Shown here: positions 55,914 to 64,000 of the stretch, in pieces
Layout: every line of letters begins with the position of its first letter
How positions within the stretch are numbered: position 1 is the first letter of the stretch
Source: DAOUBP01 sp964513075
GTDB lineage: Bacteria > Chloroflexota > Anaerolineae > CG2-30-64-16
Length of the DNA: 64,000 nt
Direction: 5' to 3'
Assembly: GCA_964513075.1 (NCBI GenBank)
Contig: CAZELR010000002.1
Location: 100,582 to 164,581 of the forward strand
The notes under the pieces: model-generated
What the model was told of the DNA's origin: nothing
The model's input: the letters and a program-made list of their open reading frames with translations, nothing else
The model's database searches: none
Position numbers and translations under genes: made by a program

Positions 55914-57583
55914 TTGCGGTCCACCCACGCCGCAAACAGGTCGTCCAGGCTGCATCCACAGGCCTCTTCGGCGCTGGCCTCGAAATCTGTGCGATCGGCA
56001 ATGCCCCAGCGGTAGGTTGCGGCATACTTGGCCAGGAAGCGGTCGAAGGTTTCCTGGCCCATACGATCGGCCAGCGCGGCCAGGAAGAAGGGCCCGCGGC
56101 CGTAGACGATGGCGCTATACTCGCCGCCAGCGTATTCGCGTGCCGGCAGGCCGATGGGAATCTCGGCCCGATCGACGCGCTCCCAGCGGCTGTCCCACGA
56201 GGCACGATATTGTTCGGCGGCGCTGGCGCCGTAGCTGTCCTGGAAGTAAAGCGCCGTGGCATACTGGGCGGTCGCCTCGTCCAGCCACGGCTCGTCCACT
56301 TGATCGTTGCCTACCAGGTTGTAGAACCACTGATGCGCCATTTCGTGTGCGACGGTTGATTCGATCATGACCTGTGATGGGCGGCCACCGACCATTAGGT
56401 CCGGGTCGTACAGGCGCAGGGTGATGCCGGTGATGCCTGGATATTCGATGCCTAACGCCAGCAGGGGCGTGCTGACAACGTCCATCTCGGTGTAGGGATA
56501 GGGACCGAAACGGGCGCCGTAATGCTTCAGGCTGGCGGCCGCCACATCGGCCGCGCGCTGGGCCGCCGCCGCCCATTGTTTGGGCGCATAGCTGTTGACG
56601 CGCGTCTCTCCCGCTTGAACGCTGACCATCTGGTAATCTGCGCTGGCGGCCAGGTAGAAGTCGCGTGCCGGACCCGCGGCAAAGGTCACCGTCTGGGTTG
56701 TCCCATCCGCCTGCCGTGCGATCTGCGTCCCGGACGCCACCAATGTCAGCTCGGCTGGCGCGGTGACGCGCACGCGGTAGAAGCTCACGTCATAGATGCT
56801 CAGGTCCGCATTGTCCGGCGGGATTTCTACATTCCACCCATCATCGTCGTAGACTGGTATCGCAGCGTAGGGGGAGTCCAGCGCTAACACACCGTCGACA
56901 AAGCTAAGGAGCCCGTAGCCTATTTTCAGCGTCGCTGGCACTGAGATGACATAATTCAGTGAGATCACCGTGCTGCCGCCCGGCGGCAGCGGCGCTTGCA
57001 GGGGCACGCGCAAGGCTGTGTTGGCGTATTCCAGCGCAGCCTCAACCGGATGGCCGTCCACGTCCACGTTCTCGATAGTCATCTCTCCGCCCGTGGCGTT
57101 GGGGAAGAGCCGCAGATAGATCTCTTCCAGCGTCACGGTCTCCGCATTCGTATAGCGAACATTTTGTCTGCCTGTTACTCGCGTCATGTCTGCAGCGATG
57201 TGCAGGTCGATGTAGTAGACGCTGGCAGCCGGAAGGCGCGCCAAAACCTCCTGCTCGTCCTCGATCAGGCCGCTGCGGTAGATTGAGCGGTCGTCCCAGG
57301 CAGGACTCCCTGCTTCCGCGATGGGCGCGGCGGGCTGCGAAGTAGCCGCCGGCTGGGAGGGCGGTGACGGCGTTGCGGATGACTGCGGTGCCGCGTAGGA
57401 TGGCGTGGAGCCTGCGCTCGCTCCCGGCGTGGGCGTCACCGTGATCCTGGCTGGTGGTGACGGTATGCACGCAGCCAGGGTCAGCAGCGCCAGAATGAGG
57501 GTGCAGAGAGAAGACGCACTTCGGAGTCGAAGCCTCAGCGGATCTGACCGTTTCAGGGTCTTATTCCGATATACCATGCCCAT
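55910..57583 (-). CDS. M1 family metallopeptidase, lipoprotein
   Basis: 557 aa. Signal peptide with lipobox LTLAAC, then a Pro/Ser/Thr-rich linker. The aminopeptidase N-like beta-domain (LHIAADMTRVTGRQNVRYTNAE) is followed by the gluzincin catalytic domain with HEMAHQWF near residue 413 and DEATAQYAT (second Glu). It lacks the usual GAMEN motif; GIEYPGITGI occupies that region, as in other extracellular Chloroflexota members. The C-terminal helical domain is short. It starts four bases after the beta-galactosidase stop, so it is the second gene of that operon. Confidence 0.88.
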   Translation of the reverse strand: MGMVYRNKTLKRSDPLRLRLRSASSLCTLILALLTLAACIPSPPARITVTPTPGASAGSTPSYAAPQSSATPSPPSQPAATSQPAAPIAEAGSPAWDDRSIYRSGLIEDEQEVLARLPAASVYYIDLHIAADMTRVTGRQNVRYTNAETVTLEEIYLRLFPNATGGEMTIENVDVDGHPVEAALEYANTALRVPLQAPLPPGGSTVISLNYVISVPATLKIGYGLLSFVDGVLALDSPYAAIPVYDDDGWNVEIPPDNADLSIYDVSFYRVRVTAPAELTLVASGTQIARQADGTTQTVTFAAGPARDFYLAASADYQMVSVQAGETRVNSYAPKQWAAAAQRAADVAAASLKHYGARFGPYPYTEMDVVSTPLLALGIEYPGITGITLRLYDPDLMVGGRPSQVMIESTVAHEMAHQWFYNLVGNDQVDEPWLDEATAQYATALYFQDSYGASAAEQYRASWDSRWERVDRAEIPIGLPAREYAGGEYSAIVYGRGPFFLAALADRMGQETFDRFLAKYAATYRWGIADRTDFEASAEEACGCSLDDLFAAWVDRK

Positions 57584-57586
57584 TGC

Positions 57587-60500
57587 TCACATCCATCTTG
57601 ACCATCGCGCGGCGACTTCGTCCGGCAGCAGGCCCTTCGTCAGCGGGCACAGGTGGAAGACGAAGCGAGCCGGTGCGGGCGTAATGCGGTACTGCGGCAG
57701 GGTTCCCGGCCCACAACTATTGCCGCCCAGGCCGGTCTGTCGGTGATCCAGGTTCCAGGTGATCGTCTCGCGCCGCGGCACTTCGTGAACGTGGCGGGCA
57801 GCGGTCAAATCTTCCGCGGTGAAGCGCCCCGCGCTGAACTCGAAGGGCGCAGTGCTCGTTGCCAGTAGTCCAAACCCTTCAGCGTCGGTCAGCGCGGCCC
57901 AGCGCACATCGGTCCGGTTGCCGTTTTCCTGTGGCATGACATAAGGATGATATAGGTCAGCCACCGGTAAGCGGTAAAGTCCGATGGCCGCGCCGGTTTT
58001 GCGGTCGCAGTAGCTTTCGTGCGGCCCACGTCCGTACCAGGTGCAGGTATCCAGCGCGCCGGGCAGCCCCAAGCGCAGGCCGATGCGCGGCAGAGGCGGC
58101 AGGGCGCCGACCGGCGTCAACTCTGTTTCCAACATCAGGTTGCCATTGTCGCTTATCGTGTAGCGATAACAACAATTAAAGCCGGCGGCGTGATCCGCCG
58201 CGGCGATCCAGGCTTCAGCCTCCACGATCAGCGCGGCCGCCGCAGCGCGGCGCACCGTGAAGCTGCGGACAACGTGTGTCAACTGATCCAGACCGGCCTC
58301 GCGCCAGCGGATTGCAGCCAACTGATCCCCCCAAGTGGTGGCATCGTTATCGGTCGGCGCGCGCCAGATTTGCAGCGCAGGGCCGGCAGCCAGCAGGGAG
58401 CGTCCGTCCGCGTCCCAACTGATGAGCGCGGCGGTTTGCCTATCGAAGGTTAGGCTGAAGCGGGGCGCCTGGATAATGGCTTGATTATCTTTTTCGCGTA
58501 GCGATAGAATTGATAGGACCCCAGCAACCTCTGCAGCTGAAACTGGCGCTGCGATCGGAAGCGCGAACTGCTCCCAGGCGATTTCGTGGCCTGCCGGCGC
58601 CCAGGATGTGTCGTGGGCCAAGGTGAAGTGGAGTGTCAGCCAGTGCTCGACGCCCGGGTGCGGCGTGGGCGGCGTGAAGGGGACTGTGAAGGTCCCGGAC
58701 GCGCCGGGCGGGGTGGTCAGGGGCGGCAAGGTGCCTTCTTGCAACAGTCGGCCATTGCCATGGAGCTGCCAGGTGATTTTGAGCTCCGCCAGGCTCGTGA
58801 AGTTCCACCGGTTGGTCGCTTTCAGCACGCCTGCGGCCAAATCGATCGGCGTCACGGTTACCGGTTGGAGTACCTTCTTGTATTCCCAAAGCTGTGGGTG
58901 CGGCGCGCGGTCTGGGCCGATAAGGCCATTGATGCAGAAGTTGCTGTCGTTGGGCATGTCGCCGAAGTCGCCGCCGTAAGCCCACCAGGTCCGGCCGTCC
59001 GGCTCGACGCGGCGAAGCCCTTGGTCCACCCAATCCCATACAAAGCCGCCGATGAGCCTTGGATGCGCGTAGATTGCGTCCCAATACTCCCGCAGGTTGC
59101 CGCAGGAGTTGCCCATCGCGTGCGCATACTCGCACATCACTACCGGCCGATCGTCTGAGGGGTCTGTTGCCCATTGCACTAACATCTCGATGCTGGGATA
59201 CATCAGGCTCAACACATCGACCGGCGCGTGGCGGATCACCTGGGCGTCGTAGCGGCTGACCGACTCATAATGGACGGGCCGCGTTGGATCGGTTTCATGG
59301 ATCCAGCCTGCCAGCGCAGCGTGGTTTGCACCATACCCCGATTCGTTGCCCAGGGACCACATGATGATGCAGGGGTGGTTGCGATGGCTCAGCACCATGC
59401 GCGCCCCGCGATCCAGGAATGCGGCTGCCCAGCGTGGGTCGTGAGCAGGCAGATCCCAGATTCCGTGGCTCTCAATGTTGGCCTCGTCCATCACGTAAAG
59501 GCCGTACTCGTCGCACAAGTCGTACCAGCGCGGGTCGTTGGGATAGTGGCAGTTGCGCACCGCGTTGATGTTGGCCTGTTTCATCAGGCGGATATCCTGG
59601 ATCATTGATTCCGTACTGACCGTGTGGCCCGTATCGGGATCGAACTCGTGCCGGTTGACCCCTTTCAGGATGACTGGCTGGCCGTTGATCCACAGCTTGC
59701 CGTCGTGCACCGCGACCTGGCGGAAGCCGACCCGGCAGCGCTGCGTTTCGATTGCTGCGCCATCCGGCCCGTGCAATGTGACCAGCAGCGTGTACAGGTG
59801 CGGATGCTCCGCTGACCAGAGGTCAGGCGCAGGCACGCCGGCCGAGGTGGCCAGGAAGGTTTCGCCCCTGGGCCGCACAGCGACCTGCTGATAGCTCTTA
59901 GTGTCCACGAATGGCTCGCCGCGGCCATCGAACGCGGGCTTGCGCCAGCCTGAATCCGGATTCAGGTCGACGGTCGCGCCATGCTCATCGACCAGGGTCA
60001 GCGCCAGCCGGTATCCGGCCGCCTCGGCATCGGCGAAGTTGCGCACCGTGGCCTGCACATGTAGCGTGGCAGTTGTAGAGTCGGCCGCCAGGTCGGTGCG
60101 CACTGCCAGATCCCAGATGTGCACGTCCGGCGCAGCGACCAAATAAACATCGCGATAGATCCCGCTGAGGCGCCAGAAATCCTGGTCCTCCAGCCAGCTT
60201 CCGGCCGACCAGCGGTAGACGCGTACGGCCAGCGTGTTTTCGCCCGGCCGCACCCAGTCGGTGAGATCGAACTCGACCGGCAGCCGGCTGTCTTGGCTGA
60301 AACCGACCTCTTGACCGTTTACCCAGGCGTGGAAGGCGGAGTCTACCCCCTCGAAGCGCAGCAGGATATGCCGCCCCGCCCATGCCTCAGGCAGGTGAAA
60401 GGTGCGCCGATAGCAGCCGGTGGGGTTTTCTGCCTCAGGCACCCACGGATAGGCGGCCTCGGGGAAGGGGTATTGCACGTTGCAGTAGATCGGCCGATCG

Positions 60501-60805
60501 TAGCCTTGAAGCTGCCAGTTGCCGGGCACCGCGACGGTATCCCAGTCTGCGGCGTCGAAGTTGGGCTGGTAAAAATCGAGCGGCGCGACCGCGGGATTCG
60601 GGGCCAGGTGAAATTTCCAGGCGCCGTTCAGATCCAGGGAGAATGGGGACGCCTCTCGGCGTCCTGCAAGCGCGGTGGCCGCGTCGGGATAGGGCAAAGT
60701 CGGCGCGTGCCCGCGTTCCTTGTTCCGGCCCGTGAGTTCGGGATTCTGCCAATCGGAGAGACGTGTAAGCGCCAAGGCGGCCTCCTGCTGAGTGATTTTG
60801 CGCAT
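57587..60805 (-). CDS. lacZ: Beta-galactosidase, glycoside hydrolase family 2
   Basis: 1072 aa, the length and five-domain layout of LacZ. Sugar-binding domain with SPFSLDLNGAWKFH, then WVNGQEVGFSQDSRLPVEFDL, TIM barrel with INAVRNCHYPNDPRWYDLCDEYGLYVMDEANIESHG, acid/base Glu in SLGNESGYG (~486), nucleophile Glu in VMCEYAHAMGNS (~555), and the C-terminal lectin-like domain with WYGRGPHESYCDRKTGA. No signal peptide, so it acts on sugars taken up. Start chosen at 60805; no clear ribosome site (leader is a palindrome). Confidence 0.93.
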   Translation of the reverse strand: MRKITQQEAALALTRLSDWQNPELTGRNKERGHAPTLPYPDAATALAGRREASPFSLDLNGAWKFHLAPNPAVAPLDFYQPNFDAADWDTVAVPGNWQLQGYDRPIYCNVQYPFPEAAYPWVPEAENPTGCYRRTFHLPEAWAGRHILLRFEGVDSAFHAWVNGQEVGFSQDSRLPVEFDLTDWVRPGENTLAVRVYRWSAGSWLEDQDFWRLSGIYRDVYLVAAPDVHIWDLAVRTDLAADSTTATLHVQATVRNFADAEAAGYRLALTLVDEHGATVDLNPDSGWRKPAFDGRGEPFVDTKSYQQVAVRPRGETFLATSAGVPAPDLWSAEHPHLYTLLVTLHGPDGAAIETQRCRVGFRQVAVHDGKLWINGQPVILKGVNRHEFDPDTGHTVSTESMIQDIRLMKQANINAVRNCHYPNDPRWYDLCDEYGLYVMDEANIESHGIWDLPAHDPRWAAAFLDRGARMVLSHRNHPCIIMWSLGNESGYGANHAALAGWIHETDPTRPVHYESVSRYDAQVIRHAPVDVLSLMYPSIEMLVQWATDPSDDRPVVMCEYAHAMGNSCGNLREYWDAIYAHPRLIGGFVWDWVDQGLRRVEPDGRTWWAYGGDFGDMPNDSNFCINGLIGPDRAPHPQLWEYKKVLQPVTVTPIDLAAGVLKATNRWNFTSLAELKITWQLHGNGRLLQEGTLPPLTTPPGASGTFTVPFTPPTPHPGVEHWLTLHFTLAHDTSWAPAGHEIAWEQFALPIAAPVSAAEVAGVLSILSLREKDNQAIIQAPRFSLTFDRQTAALISWDADGRSLLAAGPALQIWRAPTDNDATTWGDQLAAIRWREAGLDQLTHVVRSFTVRRAAAAALIVEAEAWIAAADHAAGFNCCYRYTISDNGNLMLETELTPVGALPPLPRIGLRLGLPGALDTCTWYGRGPHESYCDRKTGAAIGLYRLPVADLYHPYVMPQENGNRTDVRWAALTDAEGFGLLATSTAPFEFSAGRFTAEDLTAARHVHEVPRRETITWNLDHRQTGLGGNSCGPGTLPQYRITPAPARFVFHLCPLTKGLLPDEVAARWSRWM

Positions 60806-60810
60806 ATGTC

Positions 60811-60833
60811 ATGCCGCGCACCATGCGCGGCAT
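60811..60833. promoter_or_regulatory. Palindrome in the beta-galactosidase leader
   Basis: ATGCCGCGC (60811-60819) pairs with GCGCGGCAT (60825-60833) around ACCAT. It is followed by a direct repeat of TGCGGCATCATG. It sits between the -10 (60856-60861) and the start codon, so it may be an operator or an RNA hairpin. Confidence 0.55.
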
Positions 60834-60855
60834 CATGTGCGGCATCATGCACGGT

Positions 60856-60861
60856 ATTATA
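60856..60861 (-). promoter_or_regulatory. -10 box of beta-galactosidase operon
   Basis: Minus-strand TATAAT, divergent from the Fur-FeoA promoter that starts 19 bases further right. No matching -35 on this strand. Confidence 0.5.
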
Positions 60862-60879
60862 CCTCAAAGCGCGTCTATA

Positions 60880-60908
60880 TTGACACCGGCGCGGTGCGGG
60901 CGTATAAT
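60880..60908 (+). promoter_or_regulatory. Perfect consensus promoter of fur-feoA/feoB operon
   Basis: TTGACA (60880-60885), 17-base spacer, TATAAT (60903-60908). Transcription would begin near 60915, inside the candidate Fur box. Confidence 0.9.
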
Positions 60909-60910
60909 TG

Positions 60911-60933
60911 TTGATGCAACTCTTTTGCAATAA
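60911..60933. promoter_or_regulatory. Candidate Fur box at the fur-feoA start site
   Basis: TTGATGCAA and TTTGCAATAA form an imperfect dyad (7 of 9 positions) over the predicted transcription start. The size and place suit autoregulation by the encoded Fur protein. Confidence 0.5.
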
Positions 60934-60946
60934 ATGGAGGATATCC

Positions 60947-61765
60947 ATGCCTGCCCAAACACCACTGCGCAACACGCTGCACGGGGCTGGTCGGCGGCTG
61001 ACCGGCCAACGACAGTTGCTGCTGGAACTGCTCCAGGAGCATGGTGGCCACCTGGATGCGCACGAACTCTATCATCTGGCGCACGAGCGAGATTCCCGTT
61101 TGAACCTGTCCACGGTGTACCGCACCCTCGGCTTGCTGCGCGACCTGGGGCTGGTGGATGAGCAGCACCTGGGCGAGGACCATCATCATTACGAGCTTAA
61201 GACGCCCTCGACGCATTATCACCTGGTTTGCCGCACCTGCGGCGCGGTGGTGGAGTTTACCAGTCCGTTGATTGAGGAGTTGAAGGCGGCCGTCGGAGGT
61301 GAGTATAACTATGCGATCACGGATGCCCAGGTGGATTTGTTGGGCGCCTGTGCCTCCTGTTGCGCTGCATCGGCGGAGCAGCCGGATCTCCTGCCGAATG
61401 AGCGAAAGACGAGCCCGAGAGACCGCGTCATGAACATGCTTCGCAGATCCCGGCACCCGGCTGACAGCGGGTCGCCGGCCGCGGCGACCGGTCAAGGTCT
61501 CGGTGAGGAGCAATCCACATCGCTGCGTGAGCTGCCGACCGGGAGCAGTGGCGTTGTGGCTGCCTTGACAGGTGGGCATGGCCTGGTGGCACGATTGGCT
61601 GCGTTGGGGCTCACGCCGGGCGTTGTGTTTGAGATTGCCCGTAATCCGGGCCACGGGCCGGTGATCGTGTTGGTGCGCGATACACGACTGGTGCTTGGCC
61701 TCGGCGAAGCCGCCCACGTGCTTGTAGGCTCTGCAGAGGTGAATAGTGGCAGACAGATCGCCTGA
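60947..61765 (+). CDS. fur: Fur-type regulator fused to a FeoA domain
   Basis: 272 aa from MPAQTPLRNTLHGAGRRLTGQ at 60947, with GGAGG eight bases upstream. Residues 15-140 are Fur: recognition helix STVYRTLGLLRDLGLV, regulatory metal site HHHYE (79-83) with H90/H92, and structural zinc Cys (C95, C98, C135, C138). A linker (~145-190) leads to a FeoA/SH3-like domain (~192-262: LRELPTGSSGVVAALTGGHGLVARLAALGLTPG). FeoA supports FeoB at the membrane, so one protein joins the iron repressor and the FeoB partner. The feoB gene overlaps it by 20 bases. Confidence 0.92.
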   Translation: MPAQTPLRNTLHGAGRRLTGQRQLLLELLQEHGGHLDAHELYHLAHERDSRLNLSTVYRTLGLLRDLGLVDEQHLGEDHHHYELKTPSTHYHLVCRTCGAVVEFTSPLIEELKAAVGGEYNYAITDAQVDLLGACASCCAASAEQPDLLPNERKTSPRDRVMNMLRRSRHPADSGSPAAATGQGLGEEQSTSLRELPTGSSGVVAALTGGHGLVARLAALGLTPGVVFEIARNPGHGPVIVLVRDTRLVLGLGEAAHVLVGSAEVNSGRQIA

Positions 61766-63752
61766 GGCGCGGCCGCTCACCATAGCGCTAGTCGGCCAAC
61801 CTAATGTAGGTAAGTCGGCCATCTTCAACCTGCTCACCGGCCTCTCGCAGCATGTCGCTAACTGGCCTGGCAAGACCAGCGAGCCGCGCGTGGGCGAGTA
61901 TCGCCTTAATGACCTGCCGCTGCGTGTAGTAGACCTGCCGGGCATCTACAGTCTCACTGCCAACTCGGAGGAAGAGCGCCTCGCTCGCGACTACATCATT
62001 CGTGAGCGGCCCGATGTGGTGGCTGTTATCGTCGATGCTGCGGCGCTGGAGCGCAATCTGTACCTGCTGGCGGAGCTGCTGCATCTGCCGGCGCCTGCTG
62101 TGGTAGGCCTGAACCTGATGGATGTGGCCGGGCAGCAGGGACTCCAGATCGAACCGCACGTGCTGGAGGCTGCGCTGGGATTGCCTGTCGTACCGATGGT
62201 GGCAACCAGGAACCAGGGGGTGCGCGAGCTCATGGAGGCCGCAGTTCGGGTTGCCCGCTCTCCGGAGACCTTCAACCCGCGGCGTCCTGAGATTCGCGAA
62301 GACCATGCTGTGGTGCTGACTGACGTTGGCCGATTGATCGCCGGCCGCGTTCCCGACCTGTATCCCGAGGATTGGGTGGCGCTGAAGCTGCTGGAGGGGG
62401 ACGCCGAGATCACCGAGATGATGCGGCAGCGGCTGGCCGGGCAGTGGGAGGCGGTGCACGCCATCCTGATGCGGCACGAAGACGCAGTGCTGGCCGTGGC
62501 GGGCGGCCGCTATGAGTGGATCGCCCGCATGGTGCGAGCCGCGGTCACCCGTCCCCGCGCTGGTCAGGTGACGGTCACCGACCGCATCGATCGGTTGGCA
62601 ACGCACCCCTTGCTGGGGCTGCTGACCCTGGCTGCGGTGCTCGGCGTAATCTTCGCGTTGACATACGCCATCGGCACACCGCTGCAGGCGTTCCTGGATA
62701 CTCACCTGGTGCACGCTGGCGCTGCGTGGGCGAGGGACGCGCTGTCGGCGGCACCGCCGTGGGTCGGCAGCCTGGTGGCCGATGGGGTGATTGCCGGCGT
62801 GGGGTTGGTGCTGACCTTCCTGCCGATCCTGTTGGTCTTCTTTGCGGCGCTGGGGCTGCTGGAAGACGTGGGCTACATCTCTCGCGCTGCCTACATTACT
62901 GATCGCTTCATGCACCTGATGGGACTGCACGGCAAGAGCTTTTTGCCGCTATTCCTGGGTTTCGGCTGCAACGTGCCCGCCGTGATGGCGAGCCGCACGA
63001 TCGACTCGACCAAAGCGCGGCTGCTGACCATCCTGCTGGCCCCCTTTGTGCCGTGTCCGGCGCGCATGAGCGTGGTGGCGATCCTGGCGCCGATCTTTTT
63101 TGCCGCAAACGCGCCCTGGGTCGCTTTAGGGCTGATGGGGTTGACATTGGTCGTGCTCGCGTTGGTGGGCGTGCTGCTGCACGAGCTATTTTTCGGCGGC
63201 GAGCATGTCGCATTCATCATGGAGCTGCCACTCTATCATTCCCCCGACCCGCGTGTGATACTGCGTTCTATCCGAGAGCGGCTGATCGACTTCTTGCGTG
63301 TAGCGGGCAGTATCATTCTCATCGTGTCGGTGCTCCTGTGGGCACTGCTCAATCTGCCGACCGGACAGGTCGAGACCAGCTACCTGGCGGCTTTTGGCCG
63401 ATTGCTGGCGCCCGTCGGCGATCTCATGGGTCTGGACTGGCAGATGATGGTGGCGCTGGTCACCAGCTTCGTGCGTAAGGAGAACGTCATTGCCACCTTG
63501 GGCGTGCTGTACGGCGCCGGCCATGCAGGAAGCAGTTTGACCGAAACGTTGGCCGGCACGTTGGCGCCATCCGCGGCGTTGGCGTTTATGGCGGTGCAGA
63601 TGCTGTTCGTGCCGTGCGTGGCGACCGTGGCCGCTATTCGCCAGGAGACGCGGAGCTGGGGCTGGACGGCATTCAGCATCGCGCTGCCGCTAGTCGTCTC
63701 CCTGGCGTTGGGAATCGCGATTTACCACGGGGCGCGGTGGTTTGGGTGGTAA
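61746..63752 (+). CDS. feoB: Ferrous iron transport protein B
   Basis: 668 aa; GTG start at 61746 within the fur-feoA gene. N-terminal G-protein domain: G1 GQPNVGKS, G2/Switch TSEPRVG, G3 DLPGIYS, G4 NLMD. The membrane part has two Gate repeats (LLEDVGYISRAAYITDRFMHLMGLHGKSFLPLFLGFGCNVPAVMASR, then LVTSFVRKENVIATLGVLYG). FeoB imports Fe2+, with FeoA as helper, here fused to Fur. About 10 helices and normal length for the compact type without FeoC. Confidence 0.95.
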   Translation: MADRSPEARPLTIALVGQPNVGKSAIFNLLTGLSQHVANWPGKTSEPRVGEYRLNDLPLRVVDLPGIYSLTANSEEERLARDYIIRERPDVVAVIVDAAALERNLYLLAELLHLPAPAVVGLNLMDVAGQQGLQIEPHVLEAALGLPVVPMVATRNQGVRELMEAAVRVARSPETFNPRRPEIREDHAVVLTDVGRLIAGRVPDLYPEDWVALKLLEGDAEITEMMRQRLAGQWEAVHAILMRHEDAVLAVAGGRYEWIARMVRAAVTRPRAGQVTVTDRIDRLATHPLLGLLTLAAVLGVIFALTYAIGTPLQAFLDTHLVHAGAAWARDALSAAPPWVGSLVADGVIAGVGLVLTFLPILLVFFAALGLLEDVGYISRAAYITDRFMHLMGLHGKSFLPLFLGFGCNVPAVMASRTIDSTKARLLTILLAPFVPCPARMSVVAILAPIFFAANAPWVALGLMGLTLVVLALVGVLLHELFFGGEHVAFIMELPLYHSPDPRVILRSIRERLIDFLRVAGSIILIVSVLLWALLNLPTGQVETSYLAAFGRLLAPVGDLMGLDWQMMVALVTSFVRKENVIATLGVLYGAGHAGSSLTETLAGTLAPSAALAFMAVQMLFVPCVATVAAIRQETRSWGWTAFSIALPLVVSLALGIAIYHGARWFGW

Positions 63753-63764
63753 GGTGCGCCTCCT

Positions 63765-63964
63765 GTCATCCTGAGCGGGTTGACCACTCAAAGCCAGTCG
63801 CGGGGAGCTCTAGCTAGTCATCCTGAGCGGGTTAACCATCCAAAGTCAGTTGCGGCGCGACCCCAGCGAAGGATCTCGGTGCTCTACCGTTCCTTCATGA
63901 TACGAGATTCTTCGCTGGTGGCTTGCCGACGCGAGTGTTAAGTGGTTGACCCGCTCAGAATGAC
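63765..63964. repeat. 200-bp composite palindromic element (GTCATCCTGAGC family)
   Basis: Two direct copies of a 29-bp unit (GTCATCCTGAGCGGGTTGAC.., 63765-63793 and 63817-63845) are matched by an inverted copy AGTGGTTGACCCGCTCAGAATGAC (63941-63964). Between them CCAGCGAAGGATCTCG (63863-63878) pairs with CGAGATTCTTCGCTGG (63903-63918). Parts recur at 4447, 21945 and 43190. The region 63753-64000 holds this element and no gene that I can support. Confidence 0.85.
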
Positions 63965-64000
63965 ATAATGACTACTCTCCGCGCAAACGCGGCGTCAATT

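Overview
This 64 kb window looks like chromosomal DNA of a member of the Chloroflexota (Anaerolineae/Caldilineae-like), probably from an environmental genome. The DNA is GC-rich. Lipoproteins carry the phylum's usual Ala/Pro/Thr-rich linkers, one remnant ends in the 'YLPLVLR' tail common on secreted proteins of this phylum, and the gene set (Rho, DarA, Fur/FeoB, DtxR-type sensors, LysM proteins, many intergenic palindromes and pyrimidine-rich tracts) fits. The assignment is inference. No rRNA operon, prophage or CRISPR array is present.

Layout. 1-6.3 kb: a frameshifted four-helix-bundle (S23-type) pseudogene, an uncharacterised 571-aa protein with a nucleoside-phosphorylase-like C-terminus, a gene scar, a membrane methyltransferase, and an ABC-2 exporter operon behind a good promoter. 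6.3-15 kb: one minus-strand run that reads CDF exporter, DtxR-FeoA-FeoA-Nramp fusion, internally deleted SLC13 permease, MgtA-type P-ATPase, PIG-L deacetylase lipoprotein and acyltransferase-like membrane protein. A divergent HtrA protease with two PDZ domains follows. 17-22 kb: a second membrane methyltransferase and a LacI-controlled sugar ABC transporter. 22-24.4 kb: YrdB, a decayed transporter scar, a LysM protein and Rho.

24.5-25.25 kb holds the most striking locus: a tRNA-Arg(UCU) split at U34/C35 by a 649-nt group I intron that encodes a PD-(D/E)XK homing endonuclease. 25-36 kb: xylulokinase, a Gfo/Idh/MocA oxidoreductase, a glycosyltransferase, VKOR, ferritin, a small decayed insertion sequence, and an operon of a winged-helix protein, a CrtI-like oxidoreductase, TlyA and an AI-2E-type permease. 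36-43 kb: CinA-like protein, a pair of conserved unknown genes, DUF2007, alpha/beta hydrolase, Hph-like kinase, C45 peptidase and DUF1905. 43-50 kb: ArfB, MazG-like, creatininase, an MFS gene whose start lies in a heptanucleotide repeat, ManA, GDPD, an amidohydrolase-DUF1858 fusion and a tandem DarA fusion. 50-64 kb: GNAT, GH13, a pentahaem cytochrome, a proline racemase family protein, an M1 peptidase, beta-galactosidase, and a Fur-FeoA fusion overlapping FeoB.

Three themes stand out. First, metal sensing is wired directly into transport genes: a DtxR-FeoA sensor fused to Nramp, a Fur-FeoA fusion overlapping feoB, and ferritin. Second, several genes survive only as deletion scars (2.4 kb, 11.5 kb, 22.5 kb, 31 kb). 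Third, at least six families of short palindromic or tandem repeats fill the intergenic space.
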